Shown here one piece after another: positions 10,400 through 22,729 of a stretch of DNA of 64,000 nucleotides; position 1 is the first letter of the stretch; each line of letters begins with the position of its first letter. Origin of the DNA: Mucidula mucida (taxonomy: Eukaryota > Basidiomycota > Agaricomycetes > Agaricales > Physalacriaceae). The notes beneath the pieces were generated by a model. It searched no databases and was not told the origin of the DNA. It worked only from the letters and a program-made list of their open reading frames with translations. The position numbers and the translations under genes were made by a program. The DNA lies in the NCBI GenBank assembly GCA_015501055.1, contig JADNYV010000126.1, forward strand, positions 1-64,000, given 5' to 3'.

Positions 10400-11874
10400 C
10401 TATTTATACAAACGACTTTGGCCCGGTGTTGAGAATCTCAAACTCTGCATTGGTAGCTCAAGTTCACTACTCTCGTTGCCTTTGGGATAGATGCCTGGAT
10501 AAAGGTCGGGCAATTTATACCCTCGAGGAGTCGCCACTTCCCAGTCCGCCATTCTGCTGGAGACCGATGTACTAGGTTGACTGATCGAGAGCTGGCTCCG
10601 TTTCGGCTTTCGGCAGCATAACAAGCTCAACCAGACGTCCAGAATATCCTTGAAATGATTCATCAGAAACATCTCCGCCGCCCAAAGACAACCTACCTGC
10701 TGGGTCCCAAAAATTAAAGCCGCGATGAACGGAACTGATTGTCCAAAGTGAGGGGAAACTTTGTGGCGCAGAGGAACCACTTACGTGTTGCAAGGATGAG
10801 ATTGGGGATGGCGCCACGCGATGGCGTGAACGCAAAAGCCAAAGCAAGCCTGGGAAACTTGTCAAAGAGGTTTACATCAATCCGCAAAAGTACTTGCGCT
10901 ATAGCCAAGCACCCGAAAATACTGAACGCCAGAACTCTGATCGACAGCGATAACACGGGATGGTTCCTGCGTCGTTTCCTCAGATCCGCCCAGTTCTTTC
11001 GCAGGACGACAATGACTGCTATTTCGAGGCCAAGACAGCAGAACATAATCGCGGCGACTACAATCGACGATATTCGTCCGCTGAAAGCGGATTCAGAATT
11101 CGTTCTTGAAATTTTTTAGGTACCTACGGTATGCCGTTTCCTATTCCGCAATACAGACCCCCGTCATTTGCGCGACGTTCGACAAGGCTGGGATCAGACA
11201 TTCCGAAAGCTAACGGTATTGCAGCCATCCCGAGAGCCGCTATGTAAGGGACGATAGCCAACTAAGATAATCATGAGCATAGGCGCGTGAGTACACTTGG
11301 CAGCATACGACAGTGGATAATCTTTGAGACGATGGTGACCCAGAGGCTGATAATATGGAACGTATAGACAGAAAAACCTTCATGATCATGTGCGTTAGTA
11401 TGGGATTCAAGCAACGAGTTTCCCAGAGGCATACATGTATCATCAATGCGGTCGTCGTGCATGCTGATCTAAAAAAGCGTTAGATTCTCACATGGGCGTC
11501 AGAAGATGCGCGATAACGGACAAGGTCGGAACGGAGTAAATGAGAACTGCTTGCGCAAAGCAAAGTGAATGTGGCGGTGTCCAATCGATAGGTCGTCCAA
11601 GTAGCAGGCTGGGGTGTGATTGAGCGAATATGAAACGCGTTAACGATTGTAGCACGCACCAGTACGATAAGGCGGATACTAGCCATGTGGATTGACAGTT
11701 GATCCAACATATATGTCGCTTCGCCGTTGCTGGAGAAAGCAAAACAGTCGACAAGATGATGGTGAGCGTAGCTAGACCACAGAGTTGGAGAACCAAAAAG
11801 ACGATGAAAAGGCGCTTGTCTCCATCGCTATATACGGCGGACTCGTCGCCTGTACGAGGATTGTTATCCAACAT
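10400..11874 (-). CDS. seven-helix membrane protein, paralog 1 of 3
   Basis: Uncharacterised fungal multi-helix membrane protein; the family resembles small receptor-like seven-helix proteins, but no ligand or G-protein link is known to me. ATG 11874 gives MLDNNPRTGDESAVYS, then hydrophobic helices around FIVFLVLQLCGLATLTIIL and STWLVSALSYC. A 51-nt intron is removed before LLLGRPIDWTPPHSLCF, followed by AQAVLIYSVPTL. Later exons carry IMFCCLGLEIAVIVVLRKNW, LSLSIRVLAFSIFGCLAIAQ and VPFIAALIFGTQ, then an intron and a cytoplasmic tail (DILDVWLSLLCCRKPKR ... ending SRLYK). Several small exons between 11000 and 11480 were not resolved one by one. Homologous to the genes at 35118-36471 and 37089-38479, with matching intron positions. 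Confidence 0.65.
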
Positions 11875-12184
11875 TATTTTACAAGCGACGAGCGACACAT
11901 ACGTGGTAAGCCTGCGCTGAGCATGTTGACCAGAGAACAGACTTGTCAGGCGAGCAGTAACGAGGGCATGAAGCAAGCTCTTGAGAAAAGCCCCGACGAG
12001 GGTTTAAAGACTGTCCCAGTCTCCGATTTGATGTCTATCCCCATTCCATATGTTCTTTGGACCAGGAACCGCATGCAGCTGTGAGTAGTCTCATGCATCA
12101 TCGGACATAAACGACAGTGTTCGCTTTAGAGGCCACTAGGTACCAGGAGAGCTGGAAGACTCTTGATACTGATGGAACGGTGAG

Positions 12185-12709
12185 TCAGAATGGCCCATAA
12201 AATAGGCCTAATAGTCGGAAGTGACTTGGTACATGTACAGCACATTTGTATGCTTGTACGAACGAGTCTGCTCGGAGAGCATCCAAACCGGTCCAGAAAC
12301 GTGAAATCTCTGATGGAGGCATATGATCAGTGAGCACACTGTATCGCGGCTGCAGTAATCGCACTGATAAAGAAAGGATGAATGTTAGTTGAACAGAATC
12401 TATCATTTAATGCAGGGAATGGAGCAGACCTATGACTAGCGCGTGCGTGTGGCAATCGCCCATGCGCGAACAGATCTTCTCGTAGCCTCGGAACGTGTAG
12501 TGGCCTCCTCGGCAAAGCTCATAATAGCGCCCAATTGCAGAGAAAGAATCGAAAGGACCGCATTTTGTTCCGTGGTGGTGGTCAGTGTTCAACTTGACGC
12601 CGAAATGATCGATCAACCTAGAAGGCGCAAATCTTGTCACGAACAAGGCCGTTCGCGTTCGACGCCACAGAAACGTGTTCAACACGCCCAGTTCATATAC
12701 ACATGTCAC
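12185..12709 (-). CDS. possible two-exon gene, unknown
   Basis: Two adjacent minus-strand frames join in phase across an intron of about 66 nt near 12362-12427. The upstream part includes HFGVKLNTDHHHGTKCGPF and ICSRMGDCHTHALVI, the downstream part FWTGLDALRADSFVQAYKC. I recognise no family and see no clear ATG at the upstream edge, so the 5' end is undefined. It could be a gene or a chance pairing of open frames; the Cys/His-rich segment is the only feature of note. Confidence 0.25.
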
Positions 12710-13234
12710 TTCTTTTCGCCATATCTTATCTTCTTGTGAGAGTTACTCGCCCCGGACTGCAGCATTGAAAACGCATTGCCTTATCTGTCAGCGGTAGTAA
12801 CGAGACTTTACTCGTGTAGTTCAGCGAATGATATCCTTGACCAGTCGCCCTCCCTTCCAGCTCGCACATAAAACTCTAATTTCGATCGACCACCGTGTCA
12901 CAAACACCCCACCTTCTCCTGGTACTCTTCACCAACGTGAAAGTCTGGCTTCCCGCAGTGCAGCCGTCGCCTCATAAACGCGCAGCCACGCCCCCAACTC
13001 ATCGTCCAAACCCCTCATCTCACGTTCATGAATCGTCAAGAAATTCGTCAATATCATTAAAACTCAACACCAATACAACAACGATTACTCTCTAAACTAC
13101 TGGTATGTAATCCTCCACCGGTACATAAATATTGCAAGTTCAAAGCATCAACAGAATCTAGCGCGTACGATATAGCAAATGTCGATAACAAAAGAGAGAG
13201 AGAAATGCCGCAAGGAAAAAAATAAGTAAATCGA
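12710..13234. other. intergenic, no gene seen
   Basis: Spacer downstream of the large coiled-coil gene. Contains an A/C-rich stretch around 13050-13090; no gene or RNA recognised. Confidence 0.4.
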
Positions 13235-16200
13235 TCAATACACTCGGTCGCCAATTGGTCTTCCGCCTTGGGCCTGCTTCGCCGTGCTGTTGGCCCGCGG
13301 TCTCGTCGTCGTGGAGGTGGCAGTCTCCGATGGCGGCGTCCAGCGCACATGCCTTGCCTTTTCTGTCTCGTTCTCCTTGATCTCACGGTCCACCAGGGAT
13401 GGCGACTCGGGCTCAATGTTGCTCAACATTAGAGCCGTCGAATCTGGGGGAAGTCCGCCACCGACCGCGTCGTCAGTCTCTGGCACATCCTCCACCGTGA
13501 CTTTCTTCTTTCCCTTCCCCTCCTCCTTGTTCTGAACAGTCGACTTTTTCTCGATGGCCGGCTTCTTCTCAACTTTCTCCTTCTCCTGTCTTGGAGGAGT
13601 CGACGACCCGGGCAATGCTTTCGTTGCCGCCCTTGGACTGGGAGGAACAGGATCGGATACCGTTCTCGTCCTTGCGACGACCGAAGTCGACTTGGACTTC
13701 TCGATCCGGGCCGACCTTGTCATAGGTTCCGGCTTGGGCTCTGGTTTGGGGTGCCATATGGTACGGTTGTCAGGAGTAGACGAGACGCTCTTGTGGGAGA
13801 GCCTGGGAGGCTGAGGACTTGGATCCACGCGCACCTGATCCAGAGTGATTTTAGACGTGGTAGCTTCTGCAGCTTTTGCGACGGCGGCGAGAGGAGCTTT
13901 GGGGTCTACTGACCGCGTCGTCATTTTGGGAGGAGCCGGCGCTGAGGTCGCGACTGTCCACAAAGACGCCGCATTGGATCTTGGGGGAGCAGAGGGTTTC
14001 GTATCGGGAGTTAAATTGAACGACGGGATGACCTGGCGCTTCGATTTTTCATCCCCCGAGGTGGACGCAGGAAGCCAACGATTGCGATCAGCAGGTCGAA
14101 CAGTAGCATTGTTAGCCTCCCGTTCTTGCTGCTGTCGCTTCTTCTCCAAAATCTCCTGCTGGCGTTTGTGCATTTCCAGCTGACGCCCCTCCCTTTCCAG
14201 TTGACGAGCCAGCTCTTCGTCTTTTCGATCTGGGCTCGTCGTACGGGATCCTGCTCAATCGCTAGACGTCTCTTCTCGTCGTCCTGGCGGCGTCTCTCCT
14301 CCTGACGTCGTCTTTCCTCTTCTTGGCGGCGCCTCTCTTCTTCCTGACGACGCCTGTCCTCTTCCTGTAAACGCCTATCCTCCTCCTGTCGCCGACGGTG
14401 TTCCTGTTCTCGACGATGTTGTTCGTCGCGTTCGCGCTGCTGCTGTCGCTTTACTTCCTCCTCGCGACGTCGAAGCTCCTGCTCTTGTTCTTTCAGAAGT
14501 TGCTCCTTGCGGCGCAGCTCCGCCTCCTTGATTCTAAGTTCTGCTGCTCTGGCTTCCTCCTCCTCTCGCCGAAGCTTCATCGCAAGAGATTGGTCCTCCT
14601 TCATCTGTCTCTCCCTAGCCTCCATCTCCACCTTCTGCCTCTCCAATGCTTGCCGCTCCATCTCTTTGACGCGTCGCTTCCTCTCCTCGTCAACTTTGAG
14701 CTTGCGTTCGTGCTCCTTGTCACGCTGCAACGTGGTCATGTGCATGGTATGCTCGGCAACTCGCCTCGAGACTTCACCCTTGCTAATCCTCTGGTTGTGC
14801 AGCGCCTTGACGAGCTCGGTCTCCCTCTTGACCGCCTCATCATGGAAGTTGCGTATGAGCTGCACGCGCGTCATGATCTTGAATTCCGCAAACTCGCGCT
14901 CCATCTTGTCAACGTCAGGAGAGTTCATCATCGAAGGCGTGAGCGCCAGGCCATAGTCTGATGAATCAGACAAAATGGGACCGATATATTCAGAGTTCGA
15001 GGAAGAGTTGGAGGCCGACATGGCCTGAGGAATTTCCAAATGCGAAAGCGAATGGGCGTGGTGCATCGTTATACGAGGATTGACGATTGGGGTCTGAGGT
15101 TCGTCGTTGTCGGACCAGTCGTACGCGTTTGCTTGCTCGTGCTCCTGTTCCATCGTCTTTCGTACGCTTGCCCAATCGACCTGCTGACTCGCCCGCGATT
15201 CTGGGCGAACAGCTGACCAGTCTGAGTCTTGAGAGGCCTGGCGCTTGGGAGCAGGGATGGGAATGGCCGTGTCAGCCTTCTTCCAGCCACCAACGGTCTT
15301 GGGCGCCGGTTGCGACAAAGATGATTTGCTGTCCCGGCCAGACGTTGACTGCGATTTCGAGGATTCACCAAAGGGAGTGCTAACCGACAACTTGCGGTCG
15401 CGAAAAGAGGCTGACTTGGATGTAACCGAGTCAGCGGCGTGCTTATTTTTTGCATCGTCAACCTGGCAAGTGGTGAGGTTAATTCAACTTGACAAAAAAC
15501 GAGCTCACGGTTGAATAGGGTCGACCCAAGTCTTTCTTACCCTTCGCCTTCACCTTCTGCTTAGACTGAGGTTCCTCCTTCGCGGTAGAGGCGGTCTCTT
15601 CCGCCTGTACGGTTTTCCAAGCCATTGACCAGTCTACTTGGTCGGGGGCGACCACTTTGGACTTGTCCTTTGATGGCTTGTCGTCCTTGAGACTGCGGAG
15701 ACCATTTTCCCAGATCGCTTCATCAGGCCATTCTGGTGCGCGAATCGGAGGCTCGACGCTAGTAGGATTTAGTGCGGAGAACCACTCAGTTATCTTGCCC
15801 AGGGGCGTAGAAGGACTGTCGGTTTGCACATGAGCAACAGAAGCTGCTGCCGAGTGTTTCCATAAGGCAGGGAACGCCCCAGGAGGTTCATCTATCTATC
15901 CGTTAGAAGCAATTTCTAGATATAGAGGGATGAACATGCAGTACCTTCGAGCATATGATGCGCGGAAACGGGAAAGTCGACCATCACCGGCTTAGAAGAG
16001 GGCGAGGTGCTCGGAGAAGTCTGAAGCGAATCACTCGTCCACCAATTGTTGGAGGACAGCGAGGAGGGAGAAATGGGCGTTGAGATGGCGCCATCGGATA
16101 TAGCCTGAAAAAGGTTAAATCAGACAAGTGTTATTTACGTCCAAAATGGTGGCGTACCTCGAAGAAGGCGAATTCGCTTTCTTCCGAGTCCTCGGCGTCG

Positions 16201-16835
16201 TAGCCGAAGGAAGCGGGGTTCACCGTAGCGTATGTGGATGACGACGATAGAGAGGGGGTCATGGCGGGCGCAGGAGACACGAGCGAGTGCGACGAAGTAC
16301 TCGCTATAGGCTGTGGAGGTGATGAAGAAGGGGAAGATGACTTGGGAGAGATTGAAGGCTGTGGCTGCGGCGCTGTTTTCATGTTGGCCTCGATGGAAGC
16401 TATGTCCTTCTCGTCGCACACGACACCGAAGAATGCGTCGTAAACGGCGACCTGCTCTGCCGGTGTAATGTCCGACCAATCCTGCTCCTCCAGTCCCTGC
16501 TCTTGTAGGCGTTTAGCCCATGCATCTCTGATAGATGTGCGGAATTTTTCTTCGTCGTCGTCGTCGGACGCCATCCAGCGTTCGAGGACTGGGTTGTAAA
16601 AAGCTGTAAAAAATTTGTGCCAGATGTCCCGGACCTGGTCAGCCTTGGATAGCGTCGGCTGGGGCTTGGGAGACGCCTTGGCGGGGCCAGACATCGACTG
16701 GGAAGGCTTTGGGGACGCTGTGGTGGTCGCTGTAGAAGCTGTAGGCGGTGGGGGCGGAGATGGCGGTGGATTCGGGGCTTTTTTGGATGGAATCTGGGTT
16801 TTATTAACCTTTGGCGCCTTCTTTGGTTTGGCCAT
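13235..16835 (-). CDS. large Glu/Arg-rich helical protein, one frame break
   Basis: Protein of about 1,150 residues, four exons: 16158-16835, 15945-16104, 15509-15891, 13235-15462. It starts MAKPKKAPKVNKTQ at ATG 16835, continues with Pro/Ala-rich sequence, then a folded-looking segment (QVRDIWHKFFTAFYNPVLERW ... EQDWSDITPAEQVAVYDAFF). Two Trp motifs follow (QVDWSMAWKTVQ, QVDWASVRKTMEQ). A region of about 250 residues of alternating E and R/K (RRRQEEERRRQEEERR) should form a coiled coil or stable single helix. The C-terminus is Ser/Pro/Lys-rich and disordered. Near 14225 the frame slips one base between RRAQIE and DEELARQLER, while helical sequence runs on both sides, so one missing base is likely. 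Function unknown. Divergent from the similarly built gene at 18511. Confidence 0.7.
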
Positions 16836-18510
16836 TATGGGTAGAGGGTATTGATGACTCGAAATAGGCGCCACTAATGATTGCAGTGTGAAACGGACGG
16901 TTGATTGGGTCTCGGTGGGAATAGGTCGCAGAACGCCCGCCTCGTGTAGATAATTCGTCACTGTCGCGTGGTGAATACAGTTACGTTGGTGAGCTGCGCT
17001 GCTGTTTCAAGCAGTGTCCAGCAAAGTGGGTCGCAAATGAGGGTGGGAGACAAAAACAAAAAAAGACAAGGAAAACGATGGTCGAGTCAAGTCTATGTGA
17101 CACATGTGACCTGCGCTTGCCCTTTGCCCATCCAAAAAAAAATGCCCTGGTGCATCGTTACACGCGCTGCCAGGATACAGTACTCGGCATTCACTCGGGC
17201 CTTCTATGGATCAAATGCCTTTTCATTTCCTGGCGCTTTCCTGATTGCTAGATACTGCGCGCCTTTGTGTTTTCCGTTTTCACCGCCCTCCTGGTCCTTG
17301 TCTTTACGCGCTATCAGGGCTATGCCGTCTGCTTTTTCATTCCTACGTGTTTGAATGAATGCTTCTTGGGTTTTGCCAATAATTCGACGCGTGCCTGCGG
17401 TCAAATCTATTCATTCATCTGCGTTCAAACCCGCCAAACTCGATGAAGGCGCATGTGTTATCGGTTTCCGACATTTCTAGCGCTGATTATCTTTACTTAA
17501 ACGGCATCTCATCTTGGATCGCATCCGACTGATATCCTTTCGCTCTGGTTCGTGGATACGCGATGAAACCGACAAGACGAGTAAACTGCTTTTTTTCAAT
17601 GAACTGACGCGGTGTCCTATTACTCTTGGCTCACTCAATTACCTCTACGGAGAGCATTAATGCTCTCCTAGTGCGGCATTGGTGGACATAATCAGATTGG
17701 GTGTGGAGAGACTGTAAAGGCAATCTCTGCGCTGCTACGTGATTGCTGCTTCGTTTACTGACTTCGTTTCTTCCGAGCTCTCCCGAGGTGACAGCACTGC
17801 TCTTTCTATCGTCTGGCAGTTCATCCTCGTGTAATCGATGTATGATCACCCACGATAAGAGGCCCATCCGGCCCTGGAAGTTCCTGTGTAGTGTAGGAAC
17901 ACAGTAGTATGGATGTGTACATTTCGAACAGCGTAAATATACATATATCTGAACGTTTGATGCTACTTCCATTGCAATCTCCACAACAATATCGAGAAGG
18001 ATGGCTGTCTTGAAGCAATGGACAGGGAAATGAGAATGCGGTGATCCGGGGAGCCTAACAAAGGACAACAGAGTTCGCGTTGACTGGCTACGTACATGCG
18101 GCGAGGCAGTCACAGTGCACACTATCAGTGTTACTCGAACTGACAGTAAACTCATTATCCCAGCGCGTGCAAGGCTGAGGATCCCTTCTGAGAGTATGTG
18201 GCATCTTTGATATATGGCAGATGTATTCAGGGCCTGCTGCAGATCGACGACAACCACGGCGCGTGTTAGGCGCTTACTCTTGTGCGCCCCCGACGCATTT
18301 GATCATCGAATATACATCGGCCCCGTACGCCCGTGGCGATTGCTGCGCATCAACTAGGCTGCACTATCTAATCCGTCCCCCGCCCACCGGATCGTCGACG
18401 CGTGTAGACCGTTCGCAGTACACCCGCCGCCATTCCCACCCAGCAGAAGCCCATTTGATTGCGCATATGCTCACATCTCCAGCCACGACCCTCGTTTAAA
18501 CACTTTGCCT
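16836..18510. other. long divergent promoter region
   Basis: About 1.7 kb between two large coiled-coil genes transcribed away from each other. A 208-codon open stretch on the minus strand (17631-18257) has no ATG at its edge and no motif, so it is not called. Contains short A-tracts around 17055 and 17140; nothing else recognised. Confidence 0.4.
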
Positions 18511-21500
18511 ATGGAAAACCCCCTAGTCTCCGACGCATACACGACGCATACATTTGGTTCCTTCGCGAGTCCAACACCTGGCCCTGATCAGACATCTGAA
18601 TTCGAGCCGTCTCGAGAATGGAGGGACGCTCTCTTCAGACGCGTGCAGGAAACGTACGTGGACATGGTCGCCGAGGCCAAACGCCATCTTGAGGACTGTC
18701 TCGCCGCGGATGGATTAACCAATGATCAGCTGCACGATCCACGCTACAAAAAGCACATCGCCGAGTATCAGGAGCGTAAAGAGAACGCGAAGAAGCTCTC
18801 ACAGCAGGCGTACAACGATGAGCTCCAGCGAGAACGTTACGAACGTAGGTGGGGAGCTGGATATGCAATGCCTAGATCCTGGACTGAGGACGTCGGTGCT
18901 GAACAGCAGGCCATCATGGACAACATTGCTCGCAAACGGACGGCTTCCGAGTCTGGATCGATCAAGGACCCGCCTGTCCATGTCACCGAGGCCGTTACAG
19001 AGCCCGAAAAGAGCGATATCGCTGAGGAAGAGGAGGAAGAAGAGGAAGATGAAGATGACGAGGAGGACATACAAGGTCCAACTGCTGTCAGTAATTCACC
19101 ATCTACTTCTCATCCTATATCCATCCCGACAACTTACAAGCGTAGCTCATATGGCCCGACAAGAAGTCCGGAGGTGTGGATGCCACCTCCGATAGCTCTG
19201 GAGGAAGCTAAACGCGAACTTAAGCGGGAACGGGAGCGCGAGTCTCTTTCCCGCAGAGGCAGTATCACGAGTCGGCGGGGTAGTATAAACAGTGTGCGGA
19301 GTAAGCTTTCGTCGAACAACGTTCGCGACAAGGCAGTGACTGACGATCCTGGTCTTCGCCCCAAGGCATCCATAAACTTTCGTCCGCCTTCTGTACCCGT
19401 GCCCATTCCCGAACTCCACGACGACGACGAACATTCTTATTCGTCTTCCAAGGGCAAAGGCAAGGCGCCAGAGGTACCAGAGGCATTCAACTGGGAACGT
19501 ACCGCAAAGGAACCGTGGCGGAACGATCCTGACATTCTCCCTCGCTCAACGCCTGCGTTCACTACGCCTATCACTTCAAGACGCCCGAGATCTCCAGACG
19601 ATTCTGAATCAGAGTCATCCAGTGGTTCGGAAGAGGCGAAACGGAAGGGCGCTGAGAGGGCATGGCTTTCCCATGGGCGCTCTCGGGGCAGAGAGAAACA
19701 GCCCATGAGTACGCGCTCTCAGTTTTCGAGCCAGTCTATATCTAGGCGCGCAAGCTTCCTCTCATCACCGTCACCGCCAGCGTCCGCGACGATGTCGCAA
19801 GCGCAAGGGCCACCACCGCCACCTCCATTGTCTACGAAACCCAATCCCAGCTTATTATCTCAATCGCGGCCGATTCCATCGCCCTCTGTCGTCCAGATTC
19901 CCACTGCCGTGTCAACAAGTCCGGTGGCGACGTACGCGTCGCATCCGGCAACTCTCGCACATGTCCCCCAAGGCATGCATTCACATACTGTTTATATGCC
20001 TGCAAATTCCAATTCACGTCTTCCAGAGTGAGTATTTCTTTTATTTGCTTCATAATCGTTGTTGACTGCTCTCAAGGCGCACGCAAAGTCTCCATAAACC
20101 TTCAAATCACGAGCCATCTTCATTATCGTATGGTTTTATTTATGTCATGTGCCATGTTTACTGAATAACAGTTAGACGTCATCATACTCTTCCTCTTCCT
20201 CCTGAAGTCCCGCGGTTTCCAGATGTTGGCCGACTCTTTGTAAACCAAGAACCTGACTCGACCACGGACGACGAAAGCGAATCTGAAGCGGAGCCCCCAG
20301 TGGTCCGACGGAGACGTTCGCGTCGTACTCGAGATAATTCGCCTTCTCCCTATGCTCCGAAGACGTCGCACAAGTCTTCACGGCCTCAGTCCATTGGAAT
20401 ACCTCGTAGTCAGACTCTTCAATCTGTGGGCGCATCATTGCTTCCTTCGAATTATTTGCCAACCTCCGCAGCCGCATCTCAAACACCGTCTCGTCGATCT
20501 TCCTCGCATTATTTCCAAACACCGACTTCACCGTCTACACCATATCAGCCGCCTACATCAACTTCGTATATCTCTAGCGCACCATTTCCGTCTCCATCTC
20601 CGTTTATTTCGCCTCCGCCTGCTGATGCCAACGCGTGGAAGCAATGGTCTCAGCAGGAGCAAGAACCACTGTCGGAAACTGATGACGAGGAGAGCGAAGC
20701 CGAGGCTCAATTAGAGGAAAGACGTCGACTGGCTGAAGATCAACGGCGTCGCGACGAGGATGCTCGGCGTAGGGAGTACGATGAGGCGCAACGTAGAAAG
20801 GAGGAGGAACAGAAGCGCAAAGAGGAAGAGAGACTCCGGGAAGAACAACGGTTAGAGGCCGAGCAGCGCGCAGAACTTGCACGTCAAGAGGAATTGTTGA
20901 GACTGAAGAAAGAAGAGCTACAGCGCAAGGAAGAAGAAGCGCGTCTGCAGCGCTTGATTCTTGAGCAGGCTGAAGAGACACGGAGGAAGGAGGAGGAAAT
21001 TGCGAGAAAGGAAAAGGAAGCACGTGCCAAGGAAGCCGAAGTCCAGCGTAAGGAGGAGGAGGCACGGCGACTAGAGCACGAAATCAAACGGAAAGAGAAG
21101 GAGGCTCGTGTCGAAGCTCGGCGTAGAGAGGCAGAGCTGCGAGCACGTGAAGCAGAGCTCAAGGCGAGGGAAGAAGAGTTTCTACGAAAGCAGAGAGAGG
21201 CAGAGTTACAGAGACGCGAAGAGGAGTTGAGGAAGAAGGAGGAGGAAGCGAGACAGCGGGAGGCCGAGGCACGACAGCGAGAAGAAGAGCAGCGCCAACG
21301 GGAGGAGGAACAACGGCAACGGGAGGAGGAGGCAAAAAGACTGGAGGAAGAACGACATCGAAAGGAGAGGGAAGAGCAAAGACTGAAAGAGCGCGAAGAG
21401 AAGCGGAGATTGGCGAGGGAAGAGAAGGAACGTAAACAACGCGAGGAGAAGGAGCGCAGAGAAAAGGCAGAAGTAGAGAGGAAGATGCGAGAGGAGTATG

Positions 21501-22729
21501 AGCGGAAAATGCAGGAGGAATTAGAGCGAATGATGCGCGAGGAGGAGGAGCGCAGGCAACGTGAAGAGCAGGAACGGCTACAGCAAGAGGAACAGGCCAG
21601 GCAGGAAGCTGAGCAATTGGAGGCTGAGCGTCGCCAACAAGAAAAGGAGACGAGAAAGCGTCAGGAGGATGAGCAGCGTCAGGCTAAGCACGCTGCTGAG
21701 CGCGAACGGCAGGCCGAACTCGCTCGACAAGCCACAGAACGGCAGCGCCAAGATAGCCTTCTTCGTAAAGCAGAGGAAGAGCGACTGCAGCGGGACAGAA
21801 TTCAAGAGTCCTGGAACAGTAAAGAGGAGGCTCGTCGCGCTCGTGAACGACAGGAACGCGAAGACGCTGCATTTGCCAAGAAACTTACCGATGCCGAACT
21901 TGCAAAAGCTGAACGGGAGCGCGAGGGTAGACGTCGTGCAGAGGAGATCATGCAGAAGAAAGCATCTGGGCAATGGACAGACAATACCAGCACTTGGAGT
22001 TCGGCATCCTCATCTGGCTGGAGCAGCACCTCTTCGAATGCATCCAGCGCTCGCTCGTCAACGTCTTCTGCTTCCGCCTGGAGCTCAAAGTCGAGTGCCT
22101 CTTCCAATCGGACTCCTTCGGCTACTACTCCCAATGCTTCCGCTTATAAGCCTCGCACTACGCCGACTCCAACGGCTTCATCCCAGCCATTTCCTCAGCA
22201 AGTTCCTACTCCGCAGCCGACCCCCTTGTCCGAAGCTGAATGGCAGCGCCGTCAGGAAGAGAACGCGCGCAAACAGCAGGAAAAGTTCCGCGCTGATCAG
22301 GAGCGTATTCATCGGGAGCATGAAGCGCGCGAGGCCGGTCGCATTCTCACCAAAGATGAGATGATCAAGCTGTTTGACGCGCACGAAGCTTTGTGGTTAA
22401 AGCTGAATCGTGGAGAGGTCGACAAGCTCACTTTTCGCACCTTCCCTTGGCCGATGCTCCGTCGCCCGCCGGAACCAGAGAATATTACGGCGGGCGCGTT
22501 AGAGGCGTATGTCTTGAATCCTCACCATCCCGCCGCGGCCAAGGCGGAGAGGGATCGGGTCAAAGAGCAGATTCGCCGGTGGCATCCTGATCGCTTTGAT
22601 AATCGCGTGTTGCTCAAGGTTACCGAGGAGGACAAGGAGACAGTGAGGCGTGGCGCTGCTGAAGTTGTGAGGGGGTTGAACGATCTTTTGACCAAGGTCA
22701 ACGCACCGGGATACGGCATGTTTGGTTGA
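18511..22729 (+). CDS. large Glu/Arg-rich helical protein with NFKBIL1-like C-terminus
   Basis: Three exons: 18511-20027, 20077-20127, 20176-22729, about 1,373 residues. Start is ATG 18511 (MENPLVSDAYTTHTFG); the codons just upstream are not ATG. N-terminal helical domain (EWRDALFRRVQETYVDMVAE), an acidic run EEEEEEDEDDEED near residue 180, a Ser/Pro-rich disordered part, then a nearly uninterrupted E/R/K/Q helix of about 400 residues encoded around 20710-21960. After a Ser/Trp-rich linker comes a compact C-terminal domain (DAHEALWLKLNRGEVDKLTF ... IRRWHPDRFDNRVL ... GLNDLLTKVN). The RWHPDRF element resembles the C-terminal segment of NFKBIL1-type proteins. Function unknown; possibly a nuclear scaffold (inference). 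The frame is clean throughout. Confidence 0.75.

Noticed and set aside
14200..14240. Programmed ribosomal frameshift in the coiled-coil gene
   Set aside because: No slippery heptamer or downstream structure is evident, and the same one-base loss occurs in many unrelated genes of the window, so a sequence error or lesion is simpler.
17631..18257. 208-codon open stretch on the minus strand
   Set aside because: No ATG at its edge, no domain, no splice support; lies in a promoter region between divergent genes.
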